In this document: one piece after another, positions 63,961 through 64,000 of the stretch | How the letters are laid out: each line of letters starts with the position of its first letter | Position numbering within the stretch: position 1 is the first letter of the stretch | DNA from: an uncultured Shimia sp. | GTDB lineage: Bacteria; Pseudomonadota; Alphaproteobacteria; Rhodobacterales; Rhodobacteraceae | Length of the DNA: 64,000 nucleotides | Direction of reading: 5' to 3' | Assembly: GCA_937897325.1 (NCBI GenBank) | Contig: CALCOY010000034.1 | Span: 16,101 to 80,100 of the forward strand | Program-made: the position numbers and the translations under genes | The notes under the pieces: model-generated | Seen by the model: the letters and a program-made list of their open reading frames with translations, nothing else | Told to the model about the DNA's origin: nothing | Database searches by the model: none

Positions 63961-64000
63961 GACAGGCAAACCCGATCCGAGCGAACCGCCTTGGCGGATC

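Overview
The window looks like chromosome from a marine alphaproteobacterium of the Rhodobacterales (Roseobacter group). The clues are GC-rich coding sequence, the lysC-ptsP and hom-glpX-recJ gene orders, small families common in that group (DUF1178, DUF983, DUF3572, DUF1523, Hint-domain proteins), and genes for osmolyte and algal-sugar use. This assignment rests on gene content alone.

Layout. 0.2-5.7 kb: housekeeping genes (Nudix, DUF1178, SDR, lysC, ptsP). 5.65-17.25 kb: a galactoside island with an ABC importer, an IclR regulator, alpha- and beta-galactosidases (GH4, GH42) and most of an oxidative De Ley-Doudoroff galactose pathway (SDR dehydrogenase, SMP-30 lactonase, DgoK, DgoA). The galactonate dehydratase is absent. 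17.3-21.7 kb: ilvC, two Lrp-type regulators, a class V aminotransferase, Nudix and DUF983. 21.9-25.2 kb: an EF-hand protein, an ECF sigma factor with two small membrane proteins, and a PleD-like diguanylate cyclase with a degenerate receiver. 25.3-33.3 kb: HAD phosphatase, an MttB-like methyltransferase facing a TetR regulator with its palindromic operator, hom, glpX, recJ and tRNA-Glu. 33.4-35.0 kb: an H-NOX/diguanylate cyclase pair whose H-NOX lacks the usual heme-ligand histidine. 35.4-40.1 kb: amino-acid and osmolyte catabolism (Thr/Ser dehydratase family, SSADH, alpha/beta hydrolase, creatinase).

The most unusual locus is 40.2-49.8 kb. A TetR-controlled unit (PspA/IM30 protein plus a YiaAB-type membrane protein) lies divergent to a tightly packed set of eight genes: a long coiled-coil protein, three small membrane proteins, a classical AAA ATPase without sigma54-activator features, unknown soluble proteins and a DUF1523 protein. 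Four copies of TGAAC-N3-GTTCA flank tetR. Because PspA is related to ESCRT-III and ESCRT-III is remodelled by a classical AAA ATPase (Vps4), I propose this locus as a candidate bacterial membrane-remodelling or envelope-stress module.

49.8-55.1 kb: a GT14-like glycosyltransferase and a sulfotransferase facing each other, then smpB, a sulfurtransferase and an aminotransferase. 55.1-64 kb is accessory and partly decayed: a Hint-domain protein, fragments of an IS6-type transposase, a TetR protein and a serine recombinase, a broken IS5-type element, and intact SnoaL-like, RidA, CPA2 antiporter and tandem universal-stress genes.
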